A stretch of 49,303 nucleotides of DNA from Hyphomonadaceae bacterium BL14 (lineage in GTDB: Bacteria > Pseudomonadota > Alphaproteobacteria > Caulobacterales > Maricaulaceae). Position numbers and translations under genes: made by a program. This document shows positions 1-7,892 of this stretch, piece by piece. How positions within the stretch are numbered: the stretch's first letter is position 1; every line of letters begins with the position of its first letter. The notes under the pieces are model-generated. The model did not search any database, was not told where the DNA came from, and saw only the letters and a program-made list of their open reading frames with translations. Location: the NCBI GenBank assembly GCA_027627705.1, contig CP091242.1:1645581-1694883 (forward strand), in the 5' to 3' direction.

Positions 1-122
1 GCCGCCTGCGTTTCTCTTTCCAATTTCCAACGATGTCAAAGAGCCGGCATCCAGGCGGGCCGCAGCCCGGTCTTTCCGCCCCGGACTGCTCTGGCGAGCC
101 GCCCGGTCTGCAAGGAGCGCGG

Positions 123-151
123 TGTCTACTGACGCGCCACTCCGAAGTCAA
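123..151 (-). promoter_or_regulatory. Proximal rRNA promoter (P2)
   Basis: On the minus strand a -35 TTGACT (146-151) and a -10 TAGACA (123-128) are separated by exactly 17 bp. The -10 is followed by a GC-rich discriminator, CCGCGCTCC, of the kind associated with stringent control. Initiation would be near position 116, giving a leader of more than 115 nt. Confidence 0.75.
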
Positions 152-214
152 TCGCCTCTTTGCAGTGCGCTGAAAACTCGTTTCCAGCGATGCATATGAC
201 GGCGAGGAGCGCGG

Positions 215-243
215 TGTCTATTGACTGGCGCTTCCCGTGTCAA
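215..243 (-). promoter_or_regulatory. Distal rRNA promoter (P1)
   Basis: On the minus strand a perfect -35 TTGACA (238-243) and a -10 TAGACA (215-220) are separated by 17 bp. The block from the -10 into the discriminator (206-220) is identical to that of the proximal promoter (114-128), 92 bp away. The two promoters therefore look like a tandem duplication, as in many rRNA operons. Confidence 0.78.
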
Positions 244-558
244 CCGCCCCGAATGAAGTTCTTGTCAGCGTTATCTGCCGGGCGAAAAAGAGCAAAAAGC
301 TCTTCCTCGGCGCGGCTGACACGCCGTCGATGAACTCCCGTCCGAAGCGGAGAGGCTCAGCAGTATGAAGCGCTTCGATGCTGTCCGCAAGAGGAATTTG
401 CCGTGAGGCGCGTTCCCGTTTGCGTCCGGAGCCGAAGCAGTCCGCCGCCGAGGAGGGGGGTTCTATCCCCCTGCCCGGACCGGAGCAACCCCTCATGACG
501 GTTTTTTTGCATTGCGGCTCAGCGGCCCGGGGCAGATGCCTTGGCCTGACAGGCGGAC

Positions 559-990
559 TCAGGCTGTTTCGATATATGCTTTGAGCGTCTCGGCTTCGGC
601 CTGGGCGTCGGCGATCTTGCGTTTGACCACGTCGCCGATGGAGACCACCCCGGTCATGCGCCCGGAATCGAGGATGATGATGTGGCGCACGCGCCGGTCG
701 GTCATCATCCCCATGAGCTCGTCCACGTGTGCCCCGGGCCCGGCAGTAATCAAACCGCGTGTCATGGCGGACGATACCGGCATGGACAGAGCCGCCGCGC
801 CGTGGTCGGCCACCATGCGCACCAGATCGCGTTCGGAAAAGACGCCGGCCGGCTGGCCGTCATTGCCCAGCACCACCGCAGCGCCGATCCGTTTTTCACG
901 CAACACCCGGACCGCGGTTTCCAGCGTGTCCTCCGGCCGGATCGTAACGACGTCCGAGCCTTTGTCGGACAGGATTTTGCCTGCCGTCAT
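559..990 (-). CDS. CBS-domain protein (143 aa)
   Basis: A small stand-alone protein of two CBS domains, roughly residues 8-60 and 75-130, with the typical pattern TVRPEDTLETAVRVL..GAAVV and RRVRHIIILD..MTGVVSIGDVV. Paired CBS domains form a Bateman module that binds adenine nucleotides, often AMP, ATP or S-adenosylmethionine, and acts as an energy sensor. No catalytic partner domain is fused, so its target is unknown. The start at 990 is chosen over an upstream ATG (1053) because GGAGG sits 7 nt before it and the upstream extension is atypical of the family. It is monocistronic, divergent from the DUF2157 gene, and ends just upstream of the rRNA promoter region. Confidence 0.88.
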   Translation of the reverse strand: MTAGKILSDKGSDVVTIRPEDTLETAVRVLREKRIGAAVVLGNDGQPAGVFSERDLVRMVADHGAAALSMPVSSAMTRGLITAGPGAHVDELMGMMTDRRVRHIIILDSGRMTGVVSIGDVVKRKIADAQAEAETLKAYIETA

Positions 991-1080
991 ATTCGCCTCC
1001 TTCGATGTGGCGATATCGGATATGATCATGCCTGAAGGCGGCGGGCGGCGCAAACCCGCGTCCGGGAAGACGGGGACAGC

Positions 1081-2382
1081 ATGGCGGACGGATATCTCAA
1101 ACGGCTGGCGCGCGATCTCGACCGGTGGATTGCCGACGGGCTGGTGCCGGCACAGAACCGCCAGACGATTCTCGACAGCGCCGCGCCGGCTGCGCGCCGC
1201 TGGAGCGTAGCAGGGGCCGCGGCGATTCTCGGGGCGGTTCTGCTGGCACTCGCGGCGCTGAGCTTTGTCGGTGCCAACTGGAGCGAGCTACCCAAGCTCG
1301 CCCGCTTCATCCTGATTCTCGCCGCGCTGTGGACGAGCCTGGCCGGCGCAGCCGCAGCATTCGCCCGTGGCGCTCCGGCGCTGGGCCATGCCCTGGCGCT
1401 GCTGGGGGCGGCGCTGTTCGGCGCGGCGATCATGCTGACGGCCCAGACTTTCAATATGAGCGCGTTCCGCAATACCGGCGTGCTGATCTGGGCGGCGGGT
1501 GCGCTGGCCACGGCTGTGATCGTGCCCTCGCGCCCGGTTCTGGTACTGGCGGCCGGCGTGGGTGCGCTCTGGGCGGGGCTTGAGGCCGGCAATCCCTTCG
1601 CGCCGGGCCCGGTCTGGGGCTATCTGGGGCTGTGGGTGGCGACGGCATGGGCGGCCGTGCAGATGAAATCGTCCGTGACGCTGCATCTTCTGGCCGCGGG
1701 GCTGGTGGTGTGGACCGGCCACGCCCTGTTCGAGGCCCTGGGCCATTTCGACAGTGATACGCGCTACTGGCTGTGCGCTTTCATCCTTGTATCGGGTGCC
1801 CTGGCCATGGCGGCCTCGCTGGCGCTGGACCGGCGCATCGCGGGGGCGGGCGTGCTGGCGGGCTGGGCGGCATGGGCGGCGGCGTTTGGCGCGCTGGCGC
1901 TGCAGGGCGCAGACTTTGTCGGCAGCCACCGGACCGGGCCGGCTGTCGCCTATGCGATCATCGCCGGCGTCGCGTTTGTGGCGTTCGCGGCCTTGAGCTT
2001 CTGGCGCCTGCGCGCGCAGACGCTGGAGCGCGGGCCGGCGGCGGCTTTGCTGCTCGCGGCGGCGTTCGTGCTCGCCTGGCCCGCCGTTGTGATGAACGAA
2101 ACCGCTGCCGAAATGACGCTTGGCGCGGTCATCTATGCCGGTGCCGCCGCACTGGTGCTGGCGGGCGCGGCGCCCGGTCGGCGATTCGCCGGGGCGCTGG
2201 GCGTGACCGTGTTCGCGCTGCAATCGCTTTACGTTTATGCGCGCCTGTTCGGTGATCTTCTGAGCACTGCAGCCTTCTTCTTCATTGGCGGGCTTCTATT
2301 GATCGCCCTGTCCATCGTTATCGGGCGCTGGGCGCGCAGGCGCGCGCCAGCCTCCTCGGCACAGACCGGAGATCAGCCATGA
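1081..2382 (+). CDS. DUF2157 multi-pass membrane protein
   Basis: A 433-residue inner-membrane protein. A soluble N-terminal DUF2157 segment (about residues 1-45, with W16 and a GLVPAQNRQ stretch) is followed by about a dozen hydrophobic helices from residue 45 to 420 and a short basic tail. The function of DUF2157 proteins is not established. They commonly sit in operon with a GDYXXLXY-domain protein, as here: the next gene starts inside this gene's last codons (4-bp ATGA overlap). The usual third partner, a DUF4401 protein, is not seen separately and may be covered by the long C-terminal membrane part. It is divergent from the CBS gene with only 90 bp between the two starts. Confidence 0.85.
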   Translation: MADGYLKRLARDLDRWIADGLVPAQNRQTILDSAAPAARRWSVAGAAAILGAVLLALAALSFVGANWSELPKLARFILILAALWTSLAGAAAAFARGAPALGHALALLGAALFGAAIMLTAQTFNMSAFRNTGVLIWAAGALATAVIVPSRPVLVLAAGVGALWAGLEAGNPFAPGPVWGYLGLWVATAWAAVQMKSSVTLHLLAAGLVVWTGHALFEALGHFDSDTRYWLCAFILVSGALAMAASLALDRRIAGAGVLAGWAAWAAAFGALALQGADFVGSHRTGPAVAYAIIAGVAFVAFAALSFWRLRAQTLERGPAAALLLAAAFVLAWPAVVMNETAAEMTLGAVIYAGAAALVLAGAAPGRRFAGALGVTVFALQSLYVYARLFGDLLSTAAFFFIGGLLLIALSIVIGRWARRRAPASSAQTGDQP

Positions 2383-2975
2383 CCGCGCCCGTCCGCCTGA
2401 TCGTGATGGCGCTGGCGATGGGCGCCGTGCTGATCGCCATGGCCGGTCTGCATGCCGCGCAGCGCGCGGGCGGAACTGAAATCCGGCTGGACATGCTGGC
2501 GGTCGATCCGCGCGATCCGCTGCTGGGCCATTATGTCGTGATTGAAACCCCGCTTCACCGGCTGGACCTGAACGCGTACGGCCCCGTCCAGACCGGATTC
2601 TCACGCGGCAGCGATGTCTACGTTTCCCTGCGCCGTGACAGCGAGACCGGAACCTGGACCGCGGCCAGCGTCCATGACCGCCATCCCGGAGAGGGCGTGG
2701 TGATCCGGGGCAAGGTGGAGCGCGTGATGGAGCGCGTCGACCAGGTCACGGACGCAGACGGCGAGCGGGTGCGCGACCGGGACAGCGCCCGCAGCGAACT
2801 GCGTGTGCACTATAATCTGGAACGCTACTATGCCAGCCGGGATGAAGCTCTGGAGCTGGAATACATGCGCGAGGAGGCGCGGTTGCGCCTGATTGTATCG
2901 GTCAGCAATTCAGGCAATGCCGTCATCAAGGGACTGGAGATTGACGGCGAGGATCGGCTGGACCGGTTGTTTTAG
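2379..2975 (+). CDS. GDYXXLXY-domain membrane-anchored protein
   Basis: A 198-residue protein with one N-terminal membrane anchor or signal segment (residues 7-26) and a periplasmic domain. It carries a variant of the family motif, GHYVVIET at about residues 50-57, in place of GDYxxLxY. The C-terminal half is rich in charged residues (RDRDSARSEL, YMREEARLRL). These proteins are the usual operon partner of DUF2157 membrane proteins and the pair is presumed to act together; no biochemical role is known. The ATGA overlap with the upstream gene indicates translational coupling. The Asp-to-His and Tyr-to-Thr changes in the signature are the only oddities. Confidence 0.78.
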   Translation: MTAPVRLIVMALAMGAVLIAMAGLHAAQRAGGTEIRLDMLAVDPRDPLLGHYVVIETPLHRLDLNAYGPVQTGFSRGSDVYVSLRRDSETGTWTAASVHDRHPGEGVVIRGKVERVMERVDQVTDADGERVRDRDSARSELRVHYNLERYYASRDEALELEYMREEARLRLIVSVSNSGNAVIKGLEIDGEDRLDRLF

Positions 2976-3033
2976 GCTCTTGATTGAGCCGTTTCGAACC
3001 GAGAAACCGGGCCCCGCTTTCGCTGAAAGTGCT

Positions 3034-3714
3034 CTAAGGCCGCGCGAAAATCCGTACGAAGGCCGGATAGGCGATCATCCCCACCAAAAGCCCACCCACA
3101 TGGCCTGTCCAGGCGATGGGCAGGCTGAGCCAGGGATCGGCCAGGATCATCACGACGTGCAGGGCCAGAAGGGGCACCGCCAGGCGCAGCATGCCCCGGC
3201 GGCCGCCCTGGGCCCAGCCGGCCGCGGCCAGCAATCCCATCACCGCCGTCGATGACCCGGCCATGACGCTGGCCTCGCTCATGTGCACCAGGGCATGCAG
3301 GCCCGCCCCCGCCAGCCCGCAGGCAAAGAAGAAGGCAAGGAAGCCCGCCGATCCGACCGGGCCCGTCCCGAAGGGCCGCGCCGCCGCCGCGCCAAAGGCC
3401 AGCAGTGCCCCGGCATTGAGCAGCAGGTGCGCCCAGCCAAAATGTAAAAAGACATGCGCCAGATAGGGTGCAAACCCGCCCAGCGGGCCCGTCCCGAACC
3501 GGTCTGCGGTGTCGCCGGTGCGCACGGCGGCGGTGTCTACCAGCCAGCCATGAAAAGCGCCGTCACCCTGATTGACCGACCACCAGTCCAGAGCGTGCGT
3601 GCCGATCATGACCGCCAGCAGAAGGGCGATCACCGGCGGCAGCCCCGTCAGAATCGGCTGGCGCGGCGCCTGCACGGGGGGTGGCGGACGTGTATCGGGA
3701 TCCGGACCGGTCAT
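3034..3714 (-). CDS. Rhomboid family intramembrane serine protease
   Basis: A 226-residue six-helix membrane protein with the full rhomboid signature. HxxxN (H96, N100) lies in the second helix, the GSS serine motif (nucleophile S155) in the fourth and the catalytic histidine H205 in TGHVGG in the sixth. The cytoplasmic N-terminus is proline-rich (residues 6-20). Rhomboids cleave transmembrane helices of client proteins inside the bilayer; the substrate here is unknown. The gene stands alone. It converges on the GDYXXLXY gene and is divergent from hfaA across a 111-bp gap. All catalytic residues are present, so activity is expected. Confidence 0.9.
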   Translation of the reverse strand: MTGPDPDTRPPPPVQAPRQPILTGLPPVIALLLAVMIGTHALDWWSVNQGDGAFHGWLVDTAAVRTGDTADRFGTGPLGGFAPYLAHVFLHFGWAHLLLNAGALLAFGAAAARPFGTGPVGSAGFLAFFFACGLAGAGLHALVHMSEASVMAGSSTAVMGLLAAAGWAQGGRRGMLRLAVPLLALHVVMILADPWLSLPIAWTGHVGGLLVGMIAYPAFVRIFARP

Positions 3715-3768
3715 GGCGTTTCCTTACATCATATAGCGCGGGTCTGGCCTCCGGCCGGCACAGCGGCG

Positions 3769-3784
3769 TGGCACGGAGGTTGCA
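3769..3784 (+). promoter_or_regulatory. Sigma-54 promoter of the hfaABD operon
   Basis: TGGCAC (3769-3774), 5 bp, then TTGCA (3780-3784) matches the RpoN -24/-12 consensus without mismatch and has the required 12-bp spacing between the invariant GG and GC. It lies 41 bp upstream of the hfaA ATG, giving a predicted start of transcription near 3796. Activation would need an enhancer-binding protein such as FlbD; no enhancer site was identified. Confidence 0.75.
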
Positions 3785-3825
3785 GCAGACCGGTCAATCG
3801 AGTCTTCAAAGAGGACACATAGACC

Positions 3826-4302
3826 ATGCGTAGCCCCCTCAAAGCCCTCCCCGCCGCTCTTGCCGGCCTTGCATTCATTGCGGCGGGCGCCAGCGCCCAG
3901 GCACCGCAGTCCAATCCGTCAGAATGGAACCGGCCCTATGGCCAGTCCCATCAGGACGTCAGCCAGCCCTTTGCCGGAGCGCGTTCGCGGGCCGGCAACC
4001 GGGTGGTGATCAACGGGATCATCCAGACCGGTGTCGGTGTTTCGGCTCAGGCCAGCGCCTTCGCCCAGGGGTCTGCCAGCCTCGGCGGCGGCGTTCAGAA
4101 CGGCGCAGGTGCCGGGACCGGCTACACCTTCCATCAGGCCACCGCCATCGCCAATCAGCTCAACGTGGTGGTGAACGGCAATTACAACACCGTCGTGGTC
4201 AACAGCCGCCAGATCAATTCCGGCCAGGTCACGGCCAATGCCGGTCAGACATCGGCCAATGCCGGTCCGGCGCCGGTAACGGGAGACAGCGACAATGACT
4301 AA
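3826..4302 (+). CDS. hfaA: Holdfast anchor protein HfaA
   Basis: A small secreted protein of 158 residues with a cleavable signal peptide (predicted cut after ASA, residue 24). The mature chain is rich in Asn, Gln, Gly, Ala and Val, with curlin-like stretches such as NQLNVVVNGNYNTVVVN (about residues 109-125). In Caulobacter HfaA, together with HfaB and HfaD, attaches the polysaccharide holdfast to the stalk tip; HfaA and HfaD form amyloid-like multimers on the cell surface. It is first in the operon, under a sigma-54 consensus promoter, and overlaps hfaB by 8 bp. The identification rests on size, composition and its place before a CsgG-like gene and an hfaD-like gene. Confidence 0.85.
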   Translation: MRSPLKALPAALAGLAFIAAGASAQAPQSNPSEWNRPYGQSHQDVSQPFAGARSRAGNRVVINGIIQTGVGVSAQASAFAQGSASLGGGVQNGAGAGTGYTFHQATAIANQLNVVVNGNYNTVVVNSRQINSGQVTANAGQTSANAGPAPVTGDSDND

Positions 4303-5287
4303 GCTGCGCACCCTTCTCGCTGTGGCGGCGTCCGCCTTGAGCGTCACCGCCTGCGCCACCAGCACGCCGGGCTCGGACGGGCTGTACGCCACACCGACCG
4401 GCAGCGCGCCGGTCACCCCGAACCCGACGCCCTATTCGCAGGCGCTGGTATGCATGTCATCCCACGCCCGTCAGGCCGGACGCGCCGCGCCGCGTATCGC
4501 TGTGGGACGCATCGCCGATTATACCGGCCAGATGGCACCCGAAGGCGGCACCCGCGTCACCCAGGGTGCCTCGCTGATGGCGATCAGCGCGCTGGCCAAG
4601 GCCGGTGTGCGCCTGGTGGAGCGGTTCGACACTTCGGTGGCCGAGCTGGAGCTGCGCTACGCCAATAACCAGCTGATCACCGACGAGGGCGAAGAGCAGG
4701 GTTTTCGTCAGATCTATGCCGGCTCGATCCCGGGCTCGGACTATTATCTGGTGGGCGGCGTCACTGAGCTGAACGCCAATATCCGCTCCAACGGCCAGGA
4801 CCTGTTCGCGGGTGACAGCGTCGATTCCAGCCCCTCGGGCGTGTTCTCGCGCCGCGTCTACGTGATGAATGTCGGCCTTGATCTGCGCCTGATCGATTCG
4901 CGCACACTCGAGGTGGTCGATGTGGTGTCCTACCAGAAACAGATCATCGGCCGCGAATTGTCGGCCGGCGTGTTTGCCTTCTTCGGCGACGCCGTGGTGG
5001 ACGTATCGGCCGGCGGCCGTTCGCTGGAACCGATCCAGCTGGCCGTCCGCTCGGTGGTCGAGCGCGCCGTCCTGGAAATGACCGCCACGCTTTATGGCGT
5101 CAGCCCGGACCGGGTCTGCGCCTATGCCGACCCGCTCGGTCCGTCGAATTCGACCGGCGGCGTCCAGCTTCAAACCCGTTACGCCCCCACGGAGGCTCCC
5201 TATGTCCAGGCACGCACAAGCATTGATCGCGGGCACAACCGCCGCGATGCTGATCTCCGCAGCCAGCTTCGCGGAACCTACCAGTAG
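4295..5287 (+). CDS. hfaB: Holdfast anchor secretion lipoprotein HfaB (CsgG family)
   Basis: A 330-residue outer-membrane lipoprotein with a lipobox VTAC (lipidated Cys20) and a CsgG-type domain at about residues 60-285 (IAVGRIADYTG..., SLMAISALAKAGVRLVERFD..., DLRLIDSRTLEVVDVVSYQKQI). CsgG proteins form a secretion ring for curli subunits. By family knowledge HfaB exports and stabilises HfaA and HfaD at the stalk tip. It lies in the middle of hfaABD. Its last 86 bp overlap the start of hfaD in another frame, so its C-terminal tail (RTSIDRGHNRRDADLRS) is encoded by DNA that also encodes the HfaD signal peptide. Confidence 0.9.
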   Translation: MTKLRTLLAVAASALSVTACATSTPGSDGLYATPTGSAPVTPNPTPYSQALVCMSSHARQAGRAAPRIAVGRIADYTGQMAPEGGTRVTQGASLMAISALAKAGVRLVERFDTSVAELELRYANNQLITDEGEEQGFRQIYAGSIPGSDYYLVGGVTELNANIRSNGQDLFAGDSVDSSPSGVFSRRVYVMNVGLDLRLIDSRTLEVVDVVSYQKQIIGRELSAGVFAFFGDAVVDVSAGGRSLEPIQLAVRSVVERAVLEMTATLYGVSPDRVCAYADPLGPSNSTGGVQLQTRYAPTEAPYVQARTSIDRGHNRRDADLRSQLRGTYQ

Positions 5288-6440
5288 GGTCACCCTCAAC
5301 CAGTCCAATTCCGCCGCCAATGCAGCTTCGGACGCGGTGACGGTAGGGGTCGGCGAATCGGTGAACTCCACCGCCATGGTGCAAGCCAATGCGGCCACCG
5401 GCTTCGTCACCGACTGGACCTCGGTGACCGGGGGGCAGTCCTTCACTGGTTCGGCGGATTCGGTCTCGCGCGTCGAGGCGGATGAAATCTGGTCATGGAT
5501 CATTTCCGGTGCCGTGGCACAGGGCAATGGCATGACCGTGCAGAGCCTGAGCGATCTGGACATGGACCTGACCCAGGAGGCCGCCGCCGGCTCGCGCGTC
5601 AGCGCCCTGTCCGAGCTGCGCGTCGCCGACTACACCGCGCATGTGATCCAGACATCGGTCGCTGCCGCCAATGCGGTCGAGGTGAATGGGGCCAATGGCA
5701 GCCAGGCCATCGACCTGACCCAGACCGCCGCAGGCGACACGTATGCGGGCGCACGCCTGGCCGCTGAAGACGCGCGCATCGAGGATGTGGCCGCCGCCGT
5801 TCAGGCGTCGGGCAACAGCCTGCAGGCGTCAGGTAACGAGGCCGATCCGGTCGCCCTCATCAACCAGTCCCAGTCCGGCACAGTCACCGCCGAAGCCGAC
5901 ATCACGGCGCGCGACGTGCACTGGGGGCTGACGGCGGCGACGGAAGCGGCAGGCAATACCGCCGTCATGACCAATGACTGGGGCTATGCCCATCTTCAGG
6001 GCACGCAGAGCAATAGCGGCGGCGTCACGGCGCGCACGGTGGTCAATCTGGGCGAGTTTTCCAATGGCGTCGCGGCGATCAGCGCCCATGGCGTCGGCAA
6101 TAACGCGCTGGTCTCCAATATCGGTGCAGACGCGTATAGCGGGATCGGCCAGGTCAATTCCGGGGCCGTGACCGGCGAGGCCCTGTTCAGTGGCGGGCAT
6201 AATGGCGGATCGGGCCTGGGCGGCGGCATCACCGCCTCGGCCTCGGCCATCGGCAACGCCCAGTCGGGTTATATCTGCTCAGAGTGCCCGGTGGGACTGA
6301 CCGCCAATATCAACCAGACCAATTCGGGACCGGTGACGGCGCGCGCACAGATCAACTCGCCCGGCTACACGCCCTTCATCTCCAGCTCGGCCACGGCCGT
6401 GGGCAATGCAGCGACCTTTTCCAGCCGCAGCCCGAACTGA
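5202..6440 (+). CDS. hfaD: Holdfast anchor protein HfaD
   Basis: A 412-residue secreted, low-complexity protein with a signal peptide (predicted cut after SFA, residue 24). The mature part consists of irregular repeats rich in Asn, Ser, Thr, Ala and Gly, such as VNSTAMVQANAATG, INQSQSGTVTAEAD and INQTNSGPVTARAQ, typical of an adhesive beta-structured surface protein. HfaD is the major holdfast-anchoring adhesin in Caulobacter. The start at 5202 is chosen because GGAGG lies 6 nt upstream and the encoded signal peptide begins there; the open frame extends further upstream inside hfaB without a signal sequence. The two Cys of the sequence lie close together near residue 364 (ICSEC). The gene is followed by an intrinsic terminator. 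Confidence 0.85.
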   Translation: MSRHAQALIAGTTAAMLISAASFAEPTSRVTLNQSNSAANAASDAVTVGVGESVNSTAMVQANAATGFVTDWTSVTGGQSFTGSADSVSRVEADEIWSWIISGAVAQGNGMTVQSLSDLDMDLTQEAAAGSRVSALSELRVADYTAHVIQTSVAAANAVEVNGANGSQAIDLTQTAAGDTYAGARLAAEDARIEDVAAAVQASGNSLQASGNEADPVALINQSQSGTVTAEADITARDVHWGLTAATEAAGNTAVMTNDWGYAHLQGTQSNSGGVTARTVVNLGEFSNGVAAISAHGVGNNALVSNIGADAYSGIGQVNSGAVTGEALFSGGHNGGSGLGGGITASASAIGNAQSGYICSECPVGLTANINQTNSGPVTARAQINSPGYTPFISSSATAVGNAATFSSRSPN

Positions 6441-6465
6441 AACCCGCACCCAGCCTGCACCTCGC

Positions 6466-6499
6466 CCCCCGGATCGCCCTGATCCGGGGGTCTTTCTTT
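6466..6499 (+). terminator. Intrinsic terminator after hfaD
   Basis: A perfect 10-bp stem CCCCCGGATC (6466-6475) / GATCCGGGGG (6481-6490) with a 5-nt loop is followed by TCTTTCTTT. It lies 26 bp after the hfaD stop and closes the hfa operon. Confidence 0.88.
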
Positions 6500-6600
6500 G
6501 GGCCGTGCGGTGCCACTACACCCTGTTCGGCGCGCTTCAGGTGTGAAACCATGCGCCATCCAGACAGAACCAGCCCGCTTTCAGTCAGCAGAGAGAGTCC

Positions 6601-7773
6601 ATGAGCCAGCGCGAATTTGACGTGATCGTTTTCGGTGCCACCGGTTTTACCGGCCGCCTTGTCGCCGAATACCTGCACCAGCAATACGGCGCGTCGGTGC
6701 GCTGGGCGATGGCGGGGCGATCGGCTGACAAGCTGGCCGCCGTGCGCGACGAGATCGGTGCCGCCAGCGATACACCGCTGATCACCGCCGACAGTGCGGA
6801 CGCCGCCTCGCTGAAAACCCTGGCCGCGCGTGCCAGGGTCGTGATCACCACCGTCGGGCCGTACCAGAATTTCGGCGAGCCGCTGGTCGCCGCCTGTGTT
6901 GAGGCCGGGACCGATTATGTCGATCTGTGCGGCGAGCCGGCCTGGATGCGCGATATCATCCACCGCTATGACGCCGCGGCCAAAGCGTCCGGCGCGCGCA
7001 TCGTTCTGTCGTGCGGCTTTGATTCAGTGCCCTTTGATTTCGGCGTCTATGTCCTGCAGCGCGAGGCCATTGCCCGCAGCGGCAAGCCGATCACCCGGGT
7101 CAAGGGCCGGGTGCGCAAGATGAAAGGCACATTCTCGGGCGGTACGGCGGCGAGCTTTGCGCAAACCATGGCCCGCGCGGCACGCGAGCCCGAGGTGATC
7201 AACTGGCTCAAAGACCCCTTCTCCCTGACCCCGGACTTCCGCGGCCCGGATCAGCCACACGGTGCCAAACCGCTTTACGAGGAAGACCTGGGCAGCTGGT
7301 CGGCCCCGTTCATGATGGCCGCCATCAACACCAAGAATATCCACCGCTCCAACCTTTTGCTGGGCCATCTCTACGGGACGGACTTTGTCTATGACGAGAT
7401 GCTGCTGACCGGGCCGGGCGAGCAGGGCGAGGCGATCGCGAACCATGTGGCCAAGGACCGCTCCATGGCCGAGAACCCGCCCAAGCCCGGCGAGGGCCCT
7501 TCGCGTGCCGAACGCGACGCGGGCCATTACCAGATCATGTTCACCGGCGAGATGACCAATGGCGCGCGCCTGACTGCAGTGGCCGGCGGGGATCTCGATC
7601 CCGGCTATGGCTCGACCTCGCGCATGATCAGCGAATGCGCGCTGGCTCTGGCAGGCGATGTCAGCCGCGAGGCCACGCCCGGCGGCGTGTGGACGCCCGC
7701 CCCGGCCCTGCGCGAAGCGGGAATTGCCCGCCTGACCGGCAAGGCCGGGCTGTATTTCCGCATCGAGGATTGA
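6601..7773 (+). CDS. Saccharopine dehydrogenase-like NAD(P)-binding oxidoreductase
   Basis: A 390-residue protein with an N-terminal Rossmann fold GATGFTGR (residues 12-19) followed by AGRSADKL, the hallmark of the saccharopine dehydrogenase NADP-binding family. The closest characterised relatives by architecture are the mycobacterial trans-acting enoyl reductases and eukaryotic saccharopine-dehydrogenase-like oxidoreductases, not the lysine pathway enzyme. The substrate is probably lipid-related but cannot be fixed from the sequence. A conserved CGFDSVPFDFG stretch (about residues 138-148) also fits this subfamily. It is a single gene between the hfa terminator and a hairpin at 7787-7819. 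Confidence 0.8.
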   Translation: MSQREFDVIVFGATGFTGRLVAEYLHQQYGASVRWAMAGRSADKLAAVRDEIGAASDTPLITADSADAASLKTLAARARVVITTVGPYQNFGEPLVAACVEAGTDYVDLCGEPAWMRDIIHRYDAAAKASGARIVLSCGFDSVPFDFGVYVLQREAIARSGKPITRVKGRVRKMKGTFSGGTAASFAQTMARAAREPEVINWLKDPFSLTPDFRGPDQPHGAKPLYEEDLGSWSAPFMMAAINTKNIHRSNLLLGHLYGTDFVYDEMLLTGPGEQGEAIANHVAKDRSMAENPPKPGEGPSRAERDAGHYQIMFTGEMTNGARLTAVAGGDLDPGYGSTSRMISECALALAGDVSREATPGGVWTPAPALREAGIARLTGKAGLYFRIED

Positions 7774-7786
7774 GGGGTCAGGCACG

Positions 7787-7819
7787 GTGATGGCGGGTCA
7801 ACGTAAACCCGCCATTCAC
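7787..7819 (+). terminator. Hairpin downstream of the saccharopine dehydrogenase-like gene
   Basis: GTGA-TGGCGGGT pairs with ACCCGCCA-TTCAC across an 8-nt loop (12 bp with one bulged T), starting 14 bp after the stop codon. There is no clear T-run, so it could be a weak terminator or an mRNA 3'-end stabiliser. Confidence 0.45.
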
Positions 7820-7892
7820 CCTATTGCCCGAATTGAGCGGCGCGCACCCCTCTAAAGCTCTATAGAAATGGGCTGAAGAGGAGAGACGCATC

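Larger units (their letters stand above)
1..558 (-). promoter_or_regulatory. Promoter and leader region of a leftward rRNA operon
   Basis: No convincing gene lies here. Read on the minus strand, the left edge carries a GCTCTTTGACATC boxA-type antitermination element (about 31-46) followed by a GAAAGAGAAAC block (10-20). This arrangement is typical of the leader just before 16S rRNA in alphaproteobacteria, so the 16S gene should begin just left of position 1 and run leftwards. Two promoters (separate entries) lie at 123-151 and 215-243. A short AAGAGC/GCTCTT inverted repeat with an all-A loop lies at 288-304. The remainder up to the CBS gene shows no recognisable feature. The 16S gene itself is not visible, so the assignment rests on the leader motifs and promoters. 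Confidence 0.8.

Noticed and set aside
218..496. 92-residue open frame on the minus strand in the rRNA leader region
   Set aside because: It overlaps the distal rRNA promoter and has no recognisable domain or ribosome binding site; such frames are typical spurious calls beside rRNA operons.
1288..2223. Long minus-strand open frame opposite the DUF2157 gene
   Set aside because: Its Arg/Gln/Gly-rich, low-hydrophobicity translation is a shadow of a GC-rich coding strand; the plus-strand frame is a clear membrane protein.
2975..2990. GGCTC-TTGATT-GAGCC hairpin between convergent genes
   Set aside because: Only a 5-bp stem and no T-run on either strand; not enough for a terminator call.
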